The translations under genes were made by a program, and so were the position numbers. A stretch of 64,000 nucleotides of DNA from NCBI GenBank assembly GCA_029262735.1, contig JAJCYY010000076.1:1-64000 (forward strand), read 5' to 3'. The first letter of the stretch is position 1; each line of letters begins with the position of its first letter. The notes below the pieces were generated by a model, which was not told the origin of the DNA, did not search any database, and saw only the letters and a program-made list of their open reading frames with translations. Below are positions 18,131-27,800 of the stretch, one piece after another. The stretch comes from Chloroflexota bacterium (GTDB lineage: Bacteria > Chloroflexota > Dehalococcoidia > Lucifugimonadales > Lucifugimonadaceae).

Positions 18131-18175
18131 GAAAAAAAGAAACGGCCGGCGCAGCTTAAAGAGCTTGCGTCGGCC
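18131..18175 (-). terminator. Rho-independent terminator for a minus-strand transcript
   Basis: On the minus strand, ggccgacgcaagct pairs with agctgcgccggcc across a short ctttaa-type loop (one bulge), and is followed at once by tttctttttttc. On the plus strand the T-run is absent, so this terminator serves transcription coming from the right, although no minus-strand protein gene ends here. Confidence 0.75.
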
Positions 18176-18440
18176 TTGACCTATCGCAGACTGGAGCGAA
18201 CCAGACTAGCTTCTGCCCCTTCGAGCCTTCTGCCGCCTCTTCTCGCTCAAGTGTGTGACCCTCCCACTGTTGCAGATTCGAACTGCTTGCTTTCGCGTAC
18301 CAGGTTTAGGGCCGACAGCCTGCATCCGCCTTGCGGCTCAACTGCTCCGTTATGTGGCGTACGGTCACCCTCACAGGAGAAGAGTCTTTCGACTCCGAAC
18401 ACAGCACTTTACGCGTGGGCACGTTATTCAGTCACAATCC
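18131..18440 (-). ncRNA. Candidate structured RNA of unknown class
   Basis: No coding frame fits, yet the region ends in a strong minus-strand terminator. Read on the minus strand it has stable hairpins capped by GNRA loops: gagtcgaaagactc (plus 18382-18395) and gccgcaaggc (18328-18337). It also has ctggttcgctccag (18191-18204) and gcagttcgaatctgc (about 18271-18285). On the plus strand the same stems would have ordinary loops. I could not match RNase P RNA, tmRNA, 6S or SRP RNA by their conserved cores. The 5' end is uncertain. Confidence 0.4.
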
Positions 18441-18559
18441 ACGATGCAACGAATTCTATATTTATCCTGTCTGTGTGGACGAAAGACGGATAGTCATTAC
18501 TTGTTATCACGCGACAAACAACGAATACCGTAGTGACGCCGCCGGATGGAACATGGCCT

Positions 18560-18720
18560 CCGTGATTGTCATCCCGACCGTAGCGGAGGGATCTTACCGG
18601 GCACGAGCCTGAATTCGCTCATTCGAGCATTCTGCGAACCAGCACACCGTCCGCATCAGGCCGCCGGGAGATTCTGAATGCCATCCTGAACCGGTTGAAC
18701 GGTGGCAGAACCGCAGGCCA
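18560..18720. repeat. Dispersed repeat modules (reverse orientation)
   Basis: gtcatcccgaccgtagcgga with gggatcttaccggg, then gggagattctgaatgccatc. Both are reversed copies of the common modules. The rest of the gap up to 18835 shows nothing else. Confidence 0.65.
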
Positions 18721-18835
18721 AATATCCCGCCAAATCGACACTAACAGGGCGTACTACCGCCAGTGAGTTTTCGTCTCGTTCCCGATAATCTGAGTACCGA
18801 CAGTCCAGTTGGCGCGACCATTGAAGGACGAGTAG

Positions 18836-20299
18836 ATGAAGTCGAGATCGACAAGCCTGCTTCTCTTACTGCTGCTCATGACAACGGCAGTAGCCTTCTC
18901 AGCGTGCGGCGATTCAGTTCCCGAGGCCCAGTCAGACAGCCGCACACCCGGCACGTCTGGCACACCTGGCATCACTGGCAGTTCCACACCTCCGGATACC
19001 ACCGGCAGCGCATCATCCGTCAGACCGGCCGTATCTCCGCCTCCGTCACCAACGCCGAAGCCGGTTCTCAAGCACCCGGACATGGTTCTCGACCTTAAGC
19101 CAGGCGACTTCTGGGACTTCCGCTGGGAATTTTCCGATCAGTCCTGCTCGCAGGGCAGGGGATGTAGCACCGGCACTGACGAAGGCACGTTCCGGGTGAC
19201 ACTTGGCGCGTCGCGCACCATCTCAGAAACGGAAATGTTCCCGGTCAGCGTCACTGGCAAACACCTTGCCGACGACGGGGCAGTCGACCTCGCACCCGAC
19301 TGGAATTTCATCGGCGTGGACGACACGCGGCTGCTCGCGTCGGACGGCTTCTCTCTTACAACCATCTTCGATGCCCTGGACGGTGAATGGACCGGGAGCG
19401 GATTCTTCTCACGCTTCGGCGACCGCGAGACCCACGTCGCCAGGCCGACCTCCATTGGCACGCAGTCATTTGCAGAGTGGGGCGGAGTGCGGAGCGGACC
19501 GGCCATCTCGGTTGTCCGCTCAGACTCCGAGAGCATGTGCGAAGTCATCGAAGGCAGGCGCATCTGCCCGCGTGACCAGGCGTTTTCCGTGGCTGAAACC
19601 CAGTACTACCGTGAAGGTGTCGGCCCGTTTGGCTACAACCACCGCTTCTCCGCCAGCTTCTCGGGCGGCGGGTTCTTTTCGTCAAATGCGTCTGAAGAGA
19701 CCGTCGCGCTAGTCGCATCCTCATTTCTTGGCGACGTCATCGAGCCCACGCCGATACCGGTCCCGCCATCTCCGACACCGCTGCCTGAGCTCGAGCTTGA
19801 CGTCGTGTTCGGGCCGGAAGACGGCGCACTTCTCCTGATCAACATCGACGACCAGATTCCTGATTTCGAAACCGGCGTCGACCTGGTGATCGGCGTTGTC
19901 GACGTCACCTTCGTCAACCCTGAAGTGGGCGGCGGAGCCTGGAGCTACGGCATCACCTTCCGCCACTCTGGCGAAGAGACGTTTCACGCCGTCTACGTCA
20001 CAGGCAACGGCCAGTGGGAACACTTTGCGCGGGGCGGGTCGGCGGCATCGCAGGTTAGCCCCGGATCCGGGAGGGTCACGCTCAACACGGGCGTTGGCGA
20101 AGAGAACAGGTTGTTCGTTGCATTCAGCCTGGACGAAGGAGCGTTCTTCGTGAACGGTGTACAGGTGGCAGAGCTAGACCTGTCGACATCGAACGCTCGG
20201 GCTTCCGGAGACGTGCGGGTGATGGCAGGGATACTGAACACCGATACCTACAACGGCGCAGTAAGCGAGTTTTTCGATCTCACGGTGCTTGCACCGTAA
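18836..20299 (+). CDS. Secreted lipoprotein with Pro/Thr linkers and two beta-rich domains
   Basis: A 487-residue protein. A lipoprotein signal (MKSRSTSLLLLLLLM, lipobox FSAC with Cys24) is followed by a Ser/Thr/Gly/Pro linker ending PPPSPTPKP. The first domain (about 80-300) has paired cysteines and no known family. A second Pro linker, PTPIPVPPSPTPLP, leads to a C-terminal domain (about 330-487) whose pattern (ITFRHSGEETFHAVYV, FFVNGVQVAELDL, GDVRVMAGI) resembles a concanavalin-type beta sandwich. GAAGGA lies seven bases before the ATG. It should sit on the outer face of the membrane. The function is unknown. Confidence 0.85.
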   Translation: MKSRSTSLLLLLLLMTTAVAFSACGDSVPEAQSDSRTPGTSGTPGITGSSTPPDTTGSASSVRPAVSPPPSPTPKPVLKHPDMVLDLKPGDFWDFRWEFSDQSCSQGRGCSTGTDEGTFRVTLGASRTISETEMFPVSVTGKHLADDGAVDLAPDWNFIGVDDTRLLASDGFSLTTIFDALDGEWTGSGFFSRFGDRETHVARPTSIGTQSFAEWGGVRSGPAISVVRSDSESMCEVIEGRRICPRDQAFSVAETQYYREGVGPFGYNHRFSASFSGGGFFSSNASEETVALVASSFLGDVIEPTPIPVPPSPTPLPELELDVVFGPEDGALLLINIDDQIPDFETGVDLVIGVVDVTFVNPEVGGGAWSYGITFRHSGEETFHAVYVTGNGQWEHFARGGSAASQVSPGSGRVTLNTGVGEENRLFVAFSLDEGAFFVNGVQVAELDLSTSNARASGDVRVMAGILNTDTYNGAVSEFFDLTVLAP

Positions 20300-20319
20300 C
20301 ACCATCGTGCTGAACCGGA

Positions 20320-20560
20320 GCAGTCGCCAGTTCTCCCTGCCCGCGAGGGAGTTAGAGCACAGGTGGGTGTGACGGCTTTGCCGTCACTGAGCGCAGCCTG
20401 TTGCGTCCGGTTTTTCTGGTAGGGGCGCTGCTTGCTGCGCCCGGTGCGCTCGTAAAGCGCACCTGCCCTTGGTCCCGAGCCAGAGCGAGGGACCCGGGGT
20501 GGATGAGGCAACGCACCAGAACCGCTCTCTGCATCGGCGGGCACCGTTCAACCCTCTACC
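20320..20560. repeat. Composite of dispersed repeat modules
   Basis: ctccctgcccgcgagggagt, then ggtaggggcgctgcttgctg, then cgagggacccggggtggatg with ggcaacgcaccagaaccgct. The last module also occurs near 29370, 32920, 33290 and 45960. Confidence 0.7.
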
Positions 20561-20684
20561 CACTGACCGGAATCACCCAGGCTCACCCACCTAGATTTGA
20601 CCGTACTATTTCCAGCCAGAGACCATGGGATTTACAATAAGAACACCCGGTTCAGTCCCAACAGTGTTGACCGCTTGAAGACAG

Positions 20685-21056
20685 ATGTTCATCGCAATTC
20701 TCAGTTGGATCATCGGTGTTTTGCTGGTGGCGGCGTCCGTACTGACCGGCGTGGGAGCCTGCATCGAACGACGCGACTCGTTGTGCATGGCAGGTTGCAG
20801 CGACTTACCGTACGTCGTGGCGTTTGCCGTACTGGGGATCTTCGGTGCGGCAGTCAGCATATCGATCAGCCAGATCTCAAAACCCCGGTCGTCGTACATC
20901 AAGTGGATGATCGTGGCCGGCGGTGCGATCTTTCTCGCCGCCTCAATCACCTCAATCTTTTTCTTTGGAACTGTGCTGACCCTGGTGTATATCGTTTCGG
21001 CACTCATAGTGATTACGATGATCGCCTGGAGCGTCGATAGACCGGTACTCAGTTGA
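20685..21056 (+). CDS. Small four-span membrane protein
   Basis: A 123-residue hydrophobic protein with four predicted membrane spans, centred near residues 12, 52, 80 and 104. Three cysteines lie in the first loop (GACIERRDSLCMAGC). No family recognised. A GAAG sequence precedes the ATG. It lies convergent with the transaldolase gene, with 15 bases between the stops. Nothing around it suggests a role. Confidence 0.65.
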   Translation: MFIAILSWIIGVLLVAASVLTGVGACIERRDSLCMAGCSDLPYVVAFAVLGIFGAAVSISISQISKPRSSYIKWMIVAGGAIFLAASITSIFFFGTVLTLVYIVSALIVITMIAWSVDRPVLS

Positions 21057-21071
21057 ACCGCGATTGAGGAC

Positions 21072-22199
21072 CTAGTCCTCGCCGCCGCCTGCGGGCGCCA
21101 GCTTGCCCAGCTTCTCGCTAATGCGCCCCAGCAGGGAGTCGTAACTGTCCGAGAACGACTTGACCCCCGCCGCCAGCAAATCGCCAGTCACATCGTCGAT
21201 AGACATGCCGGCCGCAGCAATCCCAGCCATCACCGACTTTGCGTCCGCAAGGCCCGCTTCAACCCGATTCTCCACCGTGCCCCGGGCTGTAAATGCGTCA
21301 AGCGTGGCGGCAGGAACCGTGTTCACCGTCTGCGGCCCCATCAGCTCATCCACATACATCGTGTCCGGGTACTCAGGATTCTTCACGCTGGTAGAAGCCC
21401 ACAGCGGCCGCTGAACCTGCGCACCGGTCGTCGCCAGCGGATGAAAGTTGCCCGATCCGAGAGTGATATCGAACAGTTGCTGAAACTGGCCGTAGGCAAC
21501 GCGGGCGTTTGCGATTCCTGCTTTTCCAGCCAGCTCATGACCATCGCCGAGCGCCTTGTCAACCGACGTGTCCACGCGGCTCACGAAGAAGGAGGCAACT
21601 GAAGCGATTCGTCCCGGCGAGCCTCTACCCGCGCTCATGAAATCCCGTAAACCCTGGATGAACGCGTTCGCTGCTTCTCGGTACGCGTTGATCGAAAACA
21701 GCAGCGTCACGTTGACGTTGATGCCCTCGGAGACCAGCTGCCTGATCGCCGGCGCGCCCTCGGGAGTCCCCGGGACCTTGATCATCACGTTCGGCCGGTC
21801 GATAGTCGACCACAGCCGCCGTGCCTCTTCAACCGTGCCGTCGGTGTTGTACGCCAGCCGCGGCGAGACCTCGATGCTGACGAAGCCGTCCTTGCCGCCC
21901 GCCTCGTCGTACGCCGGCCTCAGCACATCTGCGGCGTCTCGAATGTCGTCGATTGCCAGCCGCTCGAAAACGGTCTCGACCGCCGCGCCATCTCTCGCGT
22001 AGCCGAGCAGCGCATCGTCGTAGATATCGCTGTCTGCTATCGCCTTTTCGAAGATCGTTGGGTTGGAGGTGACGCCGCTGACACCGCTCTCCACAAGCCG
22101 CTGAAGCTCGCCAGAACGCAGCATGTCCCTGCTGATTGAGTCGAGCCATATCGACTGGCCAAGCTGACGTGCCTTGAAGACGTTGTTGTCGCTACTCAT
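21072..22199 (-). CDS. tal: Transaldolase
   Basis: A 375-residue protein of the longer TalAB type. Motifs: GVTSNPTIFEKAIADS at the N-terminus, FVSIEVSPRLAYN, and the Schiff-base lysine in NVMIKVPGTPEG. It moves a dihydroxyacetone unit between sugar phosphates in the non-oxidative pentose phosphate pathway. The frame is open for another 58 codons upstream, but those translate a dispersed repeat. The ATG at 22199 has GGAG upstream and starts at the usual place. It is the last of three same-strand genes tkt, rpiB and tal. Confidence 0.95.
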   Translation of the reverse strand: MSSDNNVFKARQLGQSIWLDSISRDMLRSGELQRLVESGVSGVTSNPTIFEKAIADSDIYDDALLGYARDGAAVETVFERLAIDDIRDAADVLRPAYDEAGGKDGFVSIEVSPRLAYNTDGTVEEARRLWSTIDRPNVMIKVPGTPEGAPAIRQLVSEGINVNVTLLFSINAYREAANAFIQGLRDFMSAGRGSPGRIASVASFFVSRVDTSVDKALGDGHELAGKAGIANARVAYGQFQQLFDITLGSGNFHPLATTGAQVQRPLWASTSVKNPEYPDTMYVDELMGPQTVNTVPAATLDAFTARGTVENRVEAGLADAKSVMAGIAAAGMSIDDVTGDLLAAGVKSFSDSYDSLLGRISEKLGKLAPAGGGED

Positions 22200-22229
22200 A
22201 CTTGTTCTCCGGGGTCTCGGTGCGAACTG

Positions 22230-22500
22230 TTTTTTCTCCCTCCCTGACAGGGAGGGAGTCAGAGGGTGGGTGGTTCGGTCACTCCGTTCGCCAGTCTGGT
22301 AGGGGCGCCGCTTGCTGCGCCCGGTCCGCGAAGCGGACATGCCTGCCATCCTGAGCCTGCCGAAGGATGGCATTGTGAACTCGATTCAGAATCTCCCGAC
22401 AGTCTCACATTGTCCAGTTAGATCCCTCCGCTGCGGTCGGGATGACACAGGCAGGTCATGCGCCTACCGGTCCGGGCGCAGCATCATTACCCGCCCTCAC
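22230..22500. repeat. Composite of dispersed repeat modules
   Basis: A clear full-length example: ctccctccctgacagggagg with gagtcagagggtgggt, ggtaggggcgccgcttgctg, gaactcgattcagaatctcc, gatccctccgctgcggtcgg. It lies between tal and rpiB. Confidence 0.8.
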
Positions 22501-22596
22501 CAAGACCATTCCCTCCCTAAACACTACCACTGACCGTGTGTACGGCGATCATCCCCGGACTCGACTCCCGGCCCGAACTCAACTACCAACCAGCGT

Positions 22597-23064
22597 CTAC
22601 TTTACCGGCGCGGCGCTGTTCTCCGCCTCGATCGCTAGTATCTTGTCGAGCCTGCGCTGAAAGCGGGGGTGCGTGCCGAACTCGGCTCCTAAAAATGCCT
22701 CAACCAGCGACTTCGCCGTCTCAGGCCCAATGATCCGTGCGCCGAAGCACAGGATGTTCATGTCATCGTGCTCAACACCCTGGGCAGCCGAGTAGGTGTC
22801 GTGGCAGACCGCAGCGCGAATGCCCCGGAACTTGTTCGCAGCTACAGAAGCACCAACACCGCTGCCGCATCCGAGAATCCCTCGGTCAGCAGCGCCGTCC
22901 TGCACCGCCTTCGCAACCAGCGCAGCGAAGTCCGGGTAGTCGTCGTCGGCGTCGTACTCGTGCGCGCCAAGGTCAACCGGTTCGTGCCCAAGCGACCGCA
23001 CAAACTCAACTATCTCCGGCTTGAGTGGCAACCCGGCATGGTCAGCCGCAATAGCAATCTTCAT
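22597..23064 (-). CDS. rpiB: Ribose-5-phosphate isomerase B
   Basis: A 155-residue protein starting MKIAIAADHAGLPLKPEI. It carries the active-site phrase RGILGCGSGVGASVAANK (Cys as base) and AAVCHDTYSAAQGVEHDD, both typical of the RpiB/LacAB family. It interconverts ribulose 5-phosphate and ribose 5-phosphate. The ATG at 23064 is chosen because the family always begins there; the frame extends upstream without similarity. It lies between transketolase and transaldolase on the same strand, giving a complete non-oxidative branch. Confidence 0.95.
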   Translation of the reverse strand: MKIAIAADHAGLPLKPEIVEFVRSLGHEPVDLGAHEYDADDDYPDFAALVAKAVQDGAADRGILGCGSGVGASVAANKFRGIRAAVCHDTYSAAQGVEHDDMNILCFGARIIGPETAKSLVEAFLGAEFGTHPRFQRRLDKILAIEAENSAAPVK

Positions 23065-23195
23065 ATTTTGTCTTTTTGTCCCAGGGTCCATGTGACTGAT
23101 GCTTGCGCGATTGGCCTGACTATCAGCGCAGTTTAATGGTAAATAACGAGGAAGCCACGTTCTCACTCCCGATCCGGCAGAGGGGAACCCCGAAC

Positions 23196-25235
23196 TTACC
23201 GTCCCAGCACGGCCTTCGCCTTCGCCACCACGTTCTCCACGGTGAAGCCAAAGTGCTTCATCACGTCGCCACCCTTGCCCGATGCGCCAAATCCCTCCAT
23301 GCCGACCACCGCTCCATCCAGCCCGACATAGCGCTCCCAGCCCGTCGCCAGACCCGCTTCAACCGCTACCCTCGCACGTACAGATAGAGGCAGAACCGAC
23401 TCACGATACTCGTCCGATTGCGCATCGAACAGCGCCCATGAGGGCATCGAAACCACTCTTGCTTTGACGTTGTCCTTTGCCAATTCTGAACTCGCCTGTA
23501 GCGCCAGTTGCACCTCGGAACCGGTGCCGATCAGGATCACATCCGGCGGGCCGTCACAGTCCTTCGCGACATATGCGCCGCGCGCAACGTTCCCTGCCGC
23601 ACCCGCCGTTGCGCCAAGTGAACTCAGCGACGGCAGAGCCTGCCTCGTCAGCGCCAGCGCGGTCGGCCCATGCCGGTTTTCGACCGCTATTTTCCAGGCA
23701 GCAATCGTCTCGTCAGCGTCCGCCGGCCTGATCAACGCCAGGTTAGGCAGCATCCGCAGCGACATTATTTGTCCGATCGGCTGATGCGTCGGTCCGTCCT
23801 CACCGAGCCCAACCGAATCGTGCGTCCACACCCAGACAGCAGGAAGCTCGGAAAGGGCGCCCACTCGCACTGCGCCACGCATGTAGTCCGAGAAGATCAG
23901 GAACGTAGCGCCGTAGGGCAGCAGACCGCCGTGCGCCGAGATACCGTTCACGATTGAGCCCATGGCATGCTCACGGATACCGAAGTGCAGGTTTCGGCCT
24001 TCCGGCGACTCCGGTTGGAAGTCGCCTCGCCCTGAGATCATCGTGTTGTTCGATGGAGCAAGATCCGCAGAACCTCCGATCAGCCGCGGCAGGTTGGGCG
24101 CAATCGCATGCAGCGCCTTTCCGGAAACGGCGCGAGTCGCAACCGGATCCGTAAACGTTCCGGCGAGCGCTTTCAGGTCGGCATCCCAGCCATCCGGCAG
24201 CTCACCCGCCATATCCTGCTTGAAACGAACCGCAAGCTCCGGGTGTGCATCCGCATATGCCTCGAAGCGCGCCTGCCACTTCGACTCCACAACCGCACCG
24301 CGCTCCACGGCACCGCCCGCGTTTTCTCTCACATCGTCCGGAACCTCGAACGGCCCATGCTCCCAGCCGAGCGCCTCCCTGGTCAGACCAACCTCGTCCT
24401 CGCCCAGCGCTTCGCCGTGCGCTGAAGCCTTGCCCGCCTTGTTCGGAGAGCCGTATCCAATCGTGGTCTGTACCACCACCAACGAAGGCTTCGCCGTCTC
24501 GTCAATTCCCTCCTGAACGGCCGCAGCAATCCCGTCCAGGTCGTTGCCGTCCACCGGCCCTGCAACATGCCAGCCGTACGCCCGGAAGCGCGCTGCAACA
24601 TCCTCACGGAACGCAATGTCCGTGTCGCCCTCAATCGAAATCTCGTTGTCGTCGTACAGATAGACGATCTTGCCCAGCCCGAGCGTTCCCGCCAGCGACG
24701 CCGCCTCGGAAGCTACACCTTCCTCAAGGTCACCGTCCGAGACGATCGCGAATGTCCGATGATTCACGATCTCGTGGTCAGGTCGGTTGAACTCGTTGGA
24801 GAGGATTTTCTCAGCCATTGCCAGCCCGACACCGTTTGCAAAGCCCTGTCCAAGCGGCCCGGTCGTCAACTCGACACCCGGAGTCAGACCACGCTCGGGA
24901 TGGCCCGGTGTCTTCGACCCGAGCTGCCGAAAGTTGCGGATCTCGTCGAGCGACAGGTCGTAGCCGGTCAGGTGCAGCAGCGAGTACAGCAGCATTGAGG
25001 CGTGCCCGTTCGAAAGAACGAACCGGTCGCGGTCGGCCCAGAGGGGGTTCTGGGGGTTGTGCTTCAGAAATCGGTCCCACAGCACCCACGCCATCGGCGC
25101 CCCGCCAAGCGGCGCTCCCGGATGCCCGGAGTTCGCTGCCTGTACGGCGTCAACTGAGAGAAAGCGGATGGCGTTGATGGTGCGCCAGGTGAGATCAGTA
25201 CCGGTGCCTGAGGAGAGTTTTTCTGTAGTAGTCAT
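23196..25235 (-). CDS. tkt: Transketolase
   Basis: A 679-residue protein of full normal length. ThDP-binding [14 protein letters not shown] with the later DDNEISIEG, the substrate histidine region [13 protein letters not shown] and the pyrimidine-domain motif [15 protein letters not shown] are all present. It transfers two-carbon units between sugar phosphates. It heads the tkt-rpiB-tal series; gaps of 131 and 397 bases separate the genes, the second filled by repeats. ATG at 25235 without a strong ribosome binding site. Confidence 0.97.
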   Translation of the reverse strand: MTTTEKLSSGTGTDLTWRTINAIRFLSVDAVQAANSGHPGAPLGGAPMAWVLWDRFLKHNPQNPLWADRDRFVLSNGHASMLLYSLLHLTGYDLSLDEIRNFRQLGSKTPGHPERGLTPGVELTTGPLGQGFANGVGLAMAEKILSNEFNRPDHEIVNHRTFAIVSDGDLEEGVASEAASLAGTLGLGKIVYLYDDNEISIEGDTDIAFREDVAARFRAYGWHVAGPVDGNDLDGIAAAVQEGIDETAKPSLVVVQTTIGYGSPNKAGKASAHGEALGEDEVGLTREALGWEHGPFEVPDDVRENAGGAVERGAVVESKWQARFEAYADAHPELAVRFKQDMAGELPDGWDADLKALAGTFTDPVATRAVSGKALHAIAPNLPRLIGGSADLAPSNNTMISGRGDFQPESPEGRNLHFGIREHAMGSIVNGISAHGGLLPYGATFLIFSDYMRGAVRVGALSELPAVWVWTHDSVGLGEDGPTHQPIGQIMSLRMLPNLALIRPADADETIAAWKIAVENRHGPTALALTRQALPSLSSLGATAGAAGNVARGAYVAKDCDGPPDVILIGTGSEVQLALQASSELAKDNVKARVVSMPSWALFDAQSDEYRESVLPLSVRARVAVEAGLATGWERYVGLDGAVVGMEGFGASGKGGDVMKHFGFTVENVVAKAKAVLGR

Positions 25236-25391
25236 GGTGATTCAGATGCTTGCAGTGCAGGGTCGATGATGTGCTCGAACGGGGCGGACGTTTCTCGCCC
25301 AGGGAGAGCAAGGTTTTGTCCGCGGACAGGGCAGGGCGATCAAGCCGTGAGTTTAGCCTGATTCCGTTGTGGTGCGCGCATATAACGCCAC

Positions 25392-26678
25392 TCACACAGC
25401 CGCCCTTGCAAACTGCCGAGCCGTCAGCCGCAGCGGCACCAGCGCCGCCAGCAGCAGCGCCGCCGCAATCAGGTATCCGCTCTGGAAGCCGATCGCATCG
25501 GCGATCACCAGTCCCACCAGCGGCCCGATCGCCCCGCCGAGATCCTGCCAGTTCGCATACTTCGCAAGCACCGTCGACCGTGCCTCATCCGTGACGATCT
25601 CGCCCGCCGCCGCATCCATCGAAGTCGTCGCCAGCACCGCAGTCAGGAAGAGCCACGGGATCACCAGCACGAACAGCTCCGGGCTATCGAGAAGGCCCAC
25701 GATGAGCAGCGTTCCGATCATGACCGTAACTCCGGCGGTGATCGACCGGGCCCTGCCGAGACGGTCCGAGAAGTGCCCCAGTGGCACCGATAAGGCAAGG
25801 TCACTGAACCACCGGACCCCGACGAGCAGACCGCCCAGCGCGACCGCGGCTATCGGAAGGCCGAACGCCTGTCGTCCGTCCGCCAGTAGTTCCACGAGAT
25901 ACGGCGATATGGTCGCAATCGCCAGCCCGTTTGATGCGAACGCGACCGCGAACCGCATCAGGCTCAGAGACGCAACGGCATTTCGAACATCGCGCGGAAG
26001 CGCCCGCGGCGCGGGCGAAAGAGCGCCGGCCAGCCCTGCCAGTCGAGACCGGCCGGGAGCATCCGGCTCGTCCTTCTGTTTAGACCTGAGCGAAGGCACG
26101 GATATCGAAGGCGCACAAAGGGCGACCAGGATCCCCAGTACTCCGATCCCTGCCAGTACAGCAAATGCCGTCTTCGGGCTGTAGACCGCCACAAGCGCGG
26201 CCCCAACCGTCACGGCGAACAGGCTGCCCAGCCGCTGCCCGGCGTTGAAGAAGCCGAGATAACGGCCTCGTGCCGTCGGCGACCCGAACTGGAACGCCGT
26301 TATCTGCGATGCCAGCCGCATGAACGAGTACGAGACGCCCCACAGCAGCCTCGCCAGAAGCAGCACGACGATGCCTGTCGTAAGTGCGTAGGCAAGCGTT
26401 GTCAGCGCGCCGAGTGTCACGGCGAACACGAACGGCCACTTCAGGCCGTTTCGCTCGTAAACGCGGGCGGCGATGGCGTTGGAGATAAGCCTGACGAAGC
26501 GGTTGATGCTGAGCGCCAGTCCGATCCAGAAGCTGGCGTTGAGGCCGAGCGTCCGGCCAACCCCGAAGTCTGCGGCAGCCGTTGGCAGCACGACGTACAT
26601 CAGCGAGTCGCCCATGATGACAAGCGTCAGGGGCAGCACGACCACGACAAGCTGGAGCGGTATTGCGGTGAATCTCAC
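25392..26678 (-). CDS. Major facilitator superfamily transporter
   Basis: A 428-residue protein with about twelve membrane spans in two halves of six, joined by a charged loop around residues 198-235 (SLRSKQKDEPDAPGRSR). The conserved loop between spans 2 and 3 is changed (VYERNGLKWPF), while the equivalent in the second half keeps GHFSDRLGRARS. This fits drug or metabolite exporters of the superfamily, but the substrate is unknown. It reads toward tkt and is divergent from the lipoprotein gene to its right. Confidence 0.85.
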   Translation of the reverse strand: MRFTAIPLQLVVVVLPLTLVIMGDSLMYVVLPTAAADFGVGRTLGLNASFWIGLALSINRFVRLISNAIAARVYERNGLKWPFVFAVTLGALTTLAYALTTGIVVLLLARLLWGVSYSFMRLASQITAFQFGSPTARGRYLGFFNAGQRLGSLFAVTVGAALVAVYSPKTAFAVLAGIGVLGILVALCAPSISVPSLRSKQKDEPDAPGRSRLAGLAGALSPAPRALPRDVRNAVASLSLMRFAVAFASNGLAIATISPYLVELLADGRQAFGLPIAAVALGGLLVGVRWFSDLALSVPLGHFSDRLGRARSITAGVTVMIGTLLIVGLLDSPELFVLVIPWLFLTAVLATTSMDAAAGEIVTDEARSTVLAKYANWQDLGGAIGPLVGLVIADAIGFQSGYLIAAALLLAALVPLRLTARQFARAAV

Positions 26679-26876
26679 GGCCAGTGAGGTTACGCCTGTG
26701 GCGGGCAGCGCGGGCTCTCAAGGCAGTCCGGAATCTCCCAGCTTCACAGCTGTCGCGTCTGATGCGCATCGCAAGCTTCGATGGGCCACACGCTATCGGT
26801 CCGATGGCAGCATTGCGAACTCTCCACTAGGGCTATCACTAACGTCGCATCGAGTATTGCTGGCAACACTAGTCAG

Positions 26877-27776
26877 ATGATCAGGACATTCGTCGTAGCT
26901 GGACCTCTGATGGGTTTCGTGCTGGCAGTTGGGTGTGGTCTCGGTCCATCTGCTGAAGGCCGCTCCCCGGAAGACCTGGACGCGACCGTTTCCGAACGGG
27001 TCGAGGCGACTATCGCCAGTACCGGCTACCTGGAGCCGACCCCGCCGATACCCTCGCCAACTAGCGATGTTTTGCGTGCGAAAGAGACTCCGACCGCAAC
27101 CCCGGCCGTGCCCACGTTTGAGGAGCTGCGAACACAGGCCACCGGTTTCCTGCAGCAGATCAACTCGATCTCCAACAGCTACTTCGAATCGCTCAAAAAT
27201 TCATCGGTAAGCCAGAATCTCAGTTCAGAAGACATTTTCGCAGTCAACAACGCTCTGGTGCTTCGAGTTCAGATAACGCAGGGCGCCATTTCACGGCTCG
27301 ATCAGGTGGACCCTGTTCCCGAAATCTCGGAAACGGGAGAGTTTCTGGACATGTTCGTTGAACTTTTCGACGTTATGCAGAGGTGGCAGGTCGACCACAG
27401 GAACGCCGTCCTATCCGGAGATTCCGAAACGGCTCTCAAGCTCGAGAATGAGAATCCGTTCGATTTCATTTCGGACGCTTTCGAGCGTTCAGACGAGATA
27501 CAGGAACAGATTCTGGCGACTTTTAATATCCCGGATTCCGAGGTCCGCTACTTGCGAGTTGGAGCGGTTCCAGCAAACGAAACAGAATGGCAGACGGTTC
27601 AGGCGGCGATGGACCTCTATATTGCAGACCAGAATTTGCGGACCGTTCCAGCGAGCACTGTTCCGGCCAATGACTTCACCATCTCGGAACTGTTTCCGAG
27701 ATATCTCCGTGTCGACCAGACCTTGTGTTCGTACACCTGGGACACTGCTGGGAAGGTGACGCAGGTAGCCTGCTGA
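26877..27776 (+). CDS. Lipoprotein of unknown function
   Basis: A 299-residue protein. The ATG at 26877 opens a lipoprotein signal (MIRTFVVAGPLMGFVLAVGC, Cys20). A proline/threonine linker (EPTPPIPSPTS, TPTATPAVP) leads to a mostly helical domain of about 220 residues rich in Glu and Asp. No family recognised. An in-frame TTG/ATG 32 codons upstream would hide the signal peptide, so the shorter form is preferred. Expected outside the cell, tied to the membrane. Confidence 0.75.
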   Translation: MIRTFVVAGPLMGFVLAVGCGLGPSAEGRSPEDLDATVSERVEATIASTGYLEPTPPIPSPTSDVLRAKETPTATPAVPTFEELRTQATGFLQQINSISNSYFESLKNSSVSQNLSSEDIFAVNNALVLRVQITQGAISRLDQVDPVPEISETGEFLDMFVELFDVMQRWQVDHRNAVLSGDSETALKLENENPFDFISDAFERSDEIQEQILATFNIPDSEVRYLRVGAVPANETEWQTVQAAMDLYIADQNLRTVPASTVPANDFTISELFPRYLRVDQTLCSYTWDTAGKVTQVAC

Positions 27777-27800
27777 TATCACCGTTCCGGCGAGGCCCAC

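Noticed and set aside
18268-18290. T-arm-like sequence gcagttcgaatctgc (minus strand), possible tRNA
   Set aside because: Stem is only four pairs and no matching acceptor stem or CCA end is found; it is kept only as a hairpin of the candidate RNA.
18131-18440. RNase P RNA, tmRNA, 6S RNA or c-di-GMP riboswitch as identity of the candidate RNA
   Set aside because: The conserved cores (for example gaggaaagtcc and acagaa of RNase P, or a tag frame of tmRNA) are absent; a ggccctaaacc match to the c-di-GMP motif is not in the right order.
22200-22373. 58-codon extension of transaldolase
   Set aside because: It translates a dispersed repeat, and GGAG sits just before the internal ATG.
26080-26769. 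A 229-codon frame overlapping the MFS gene
   Set aside because: Arg/Cys/Ala-rich shadow of the transporter in another frame; the MFS frame has the membrane spans.
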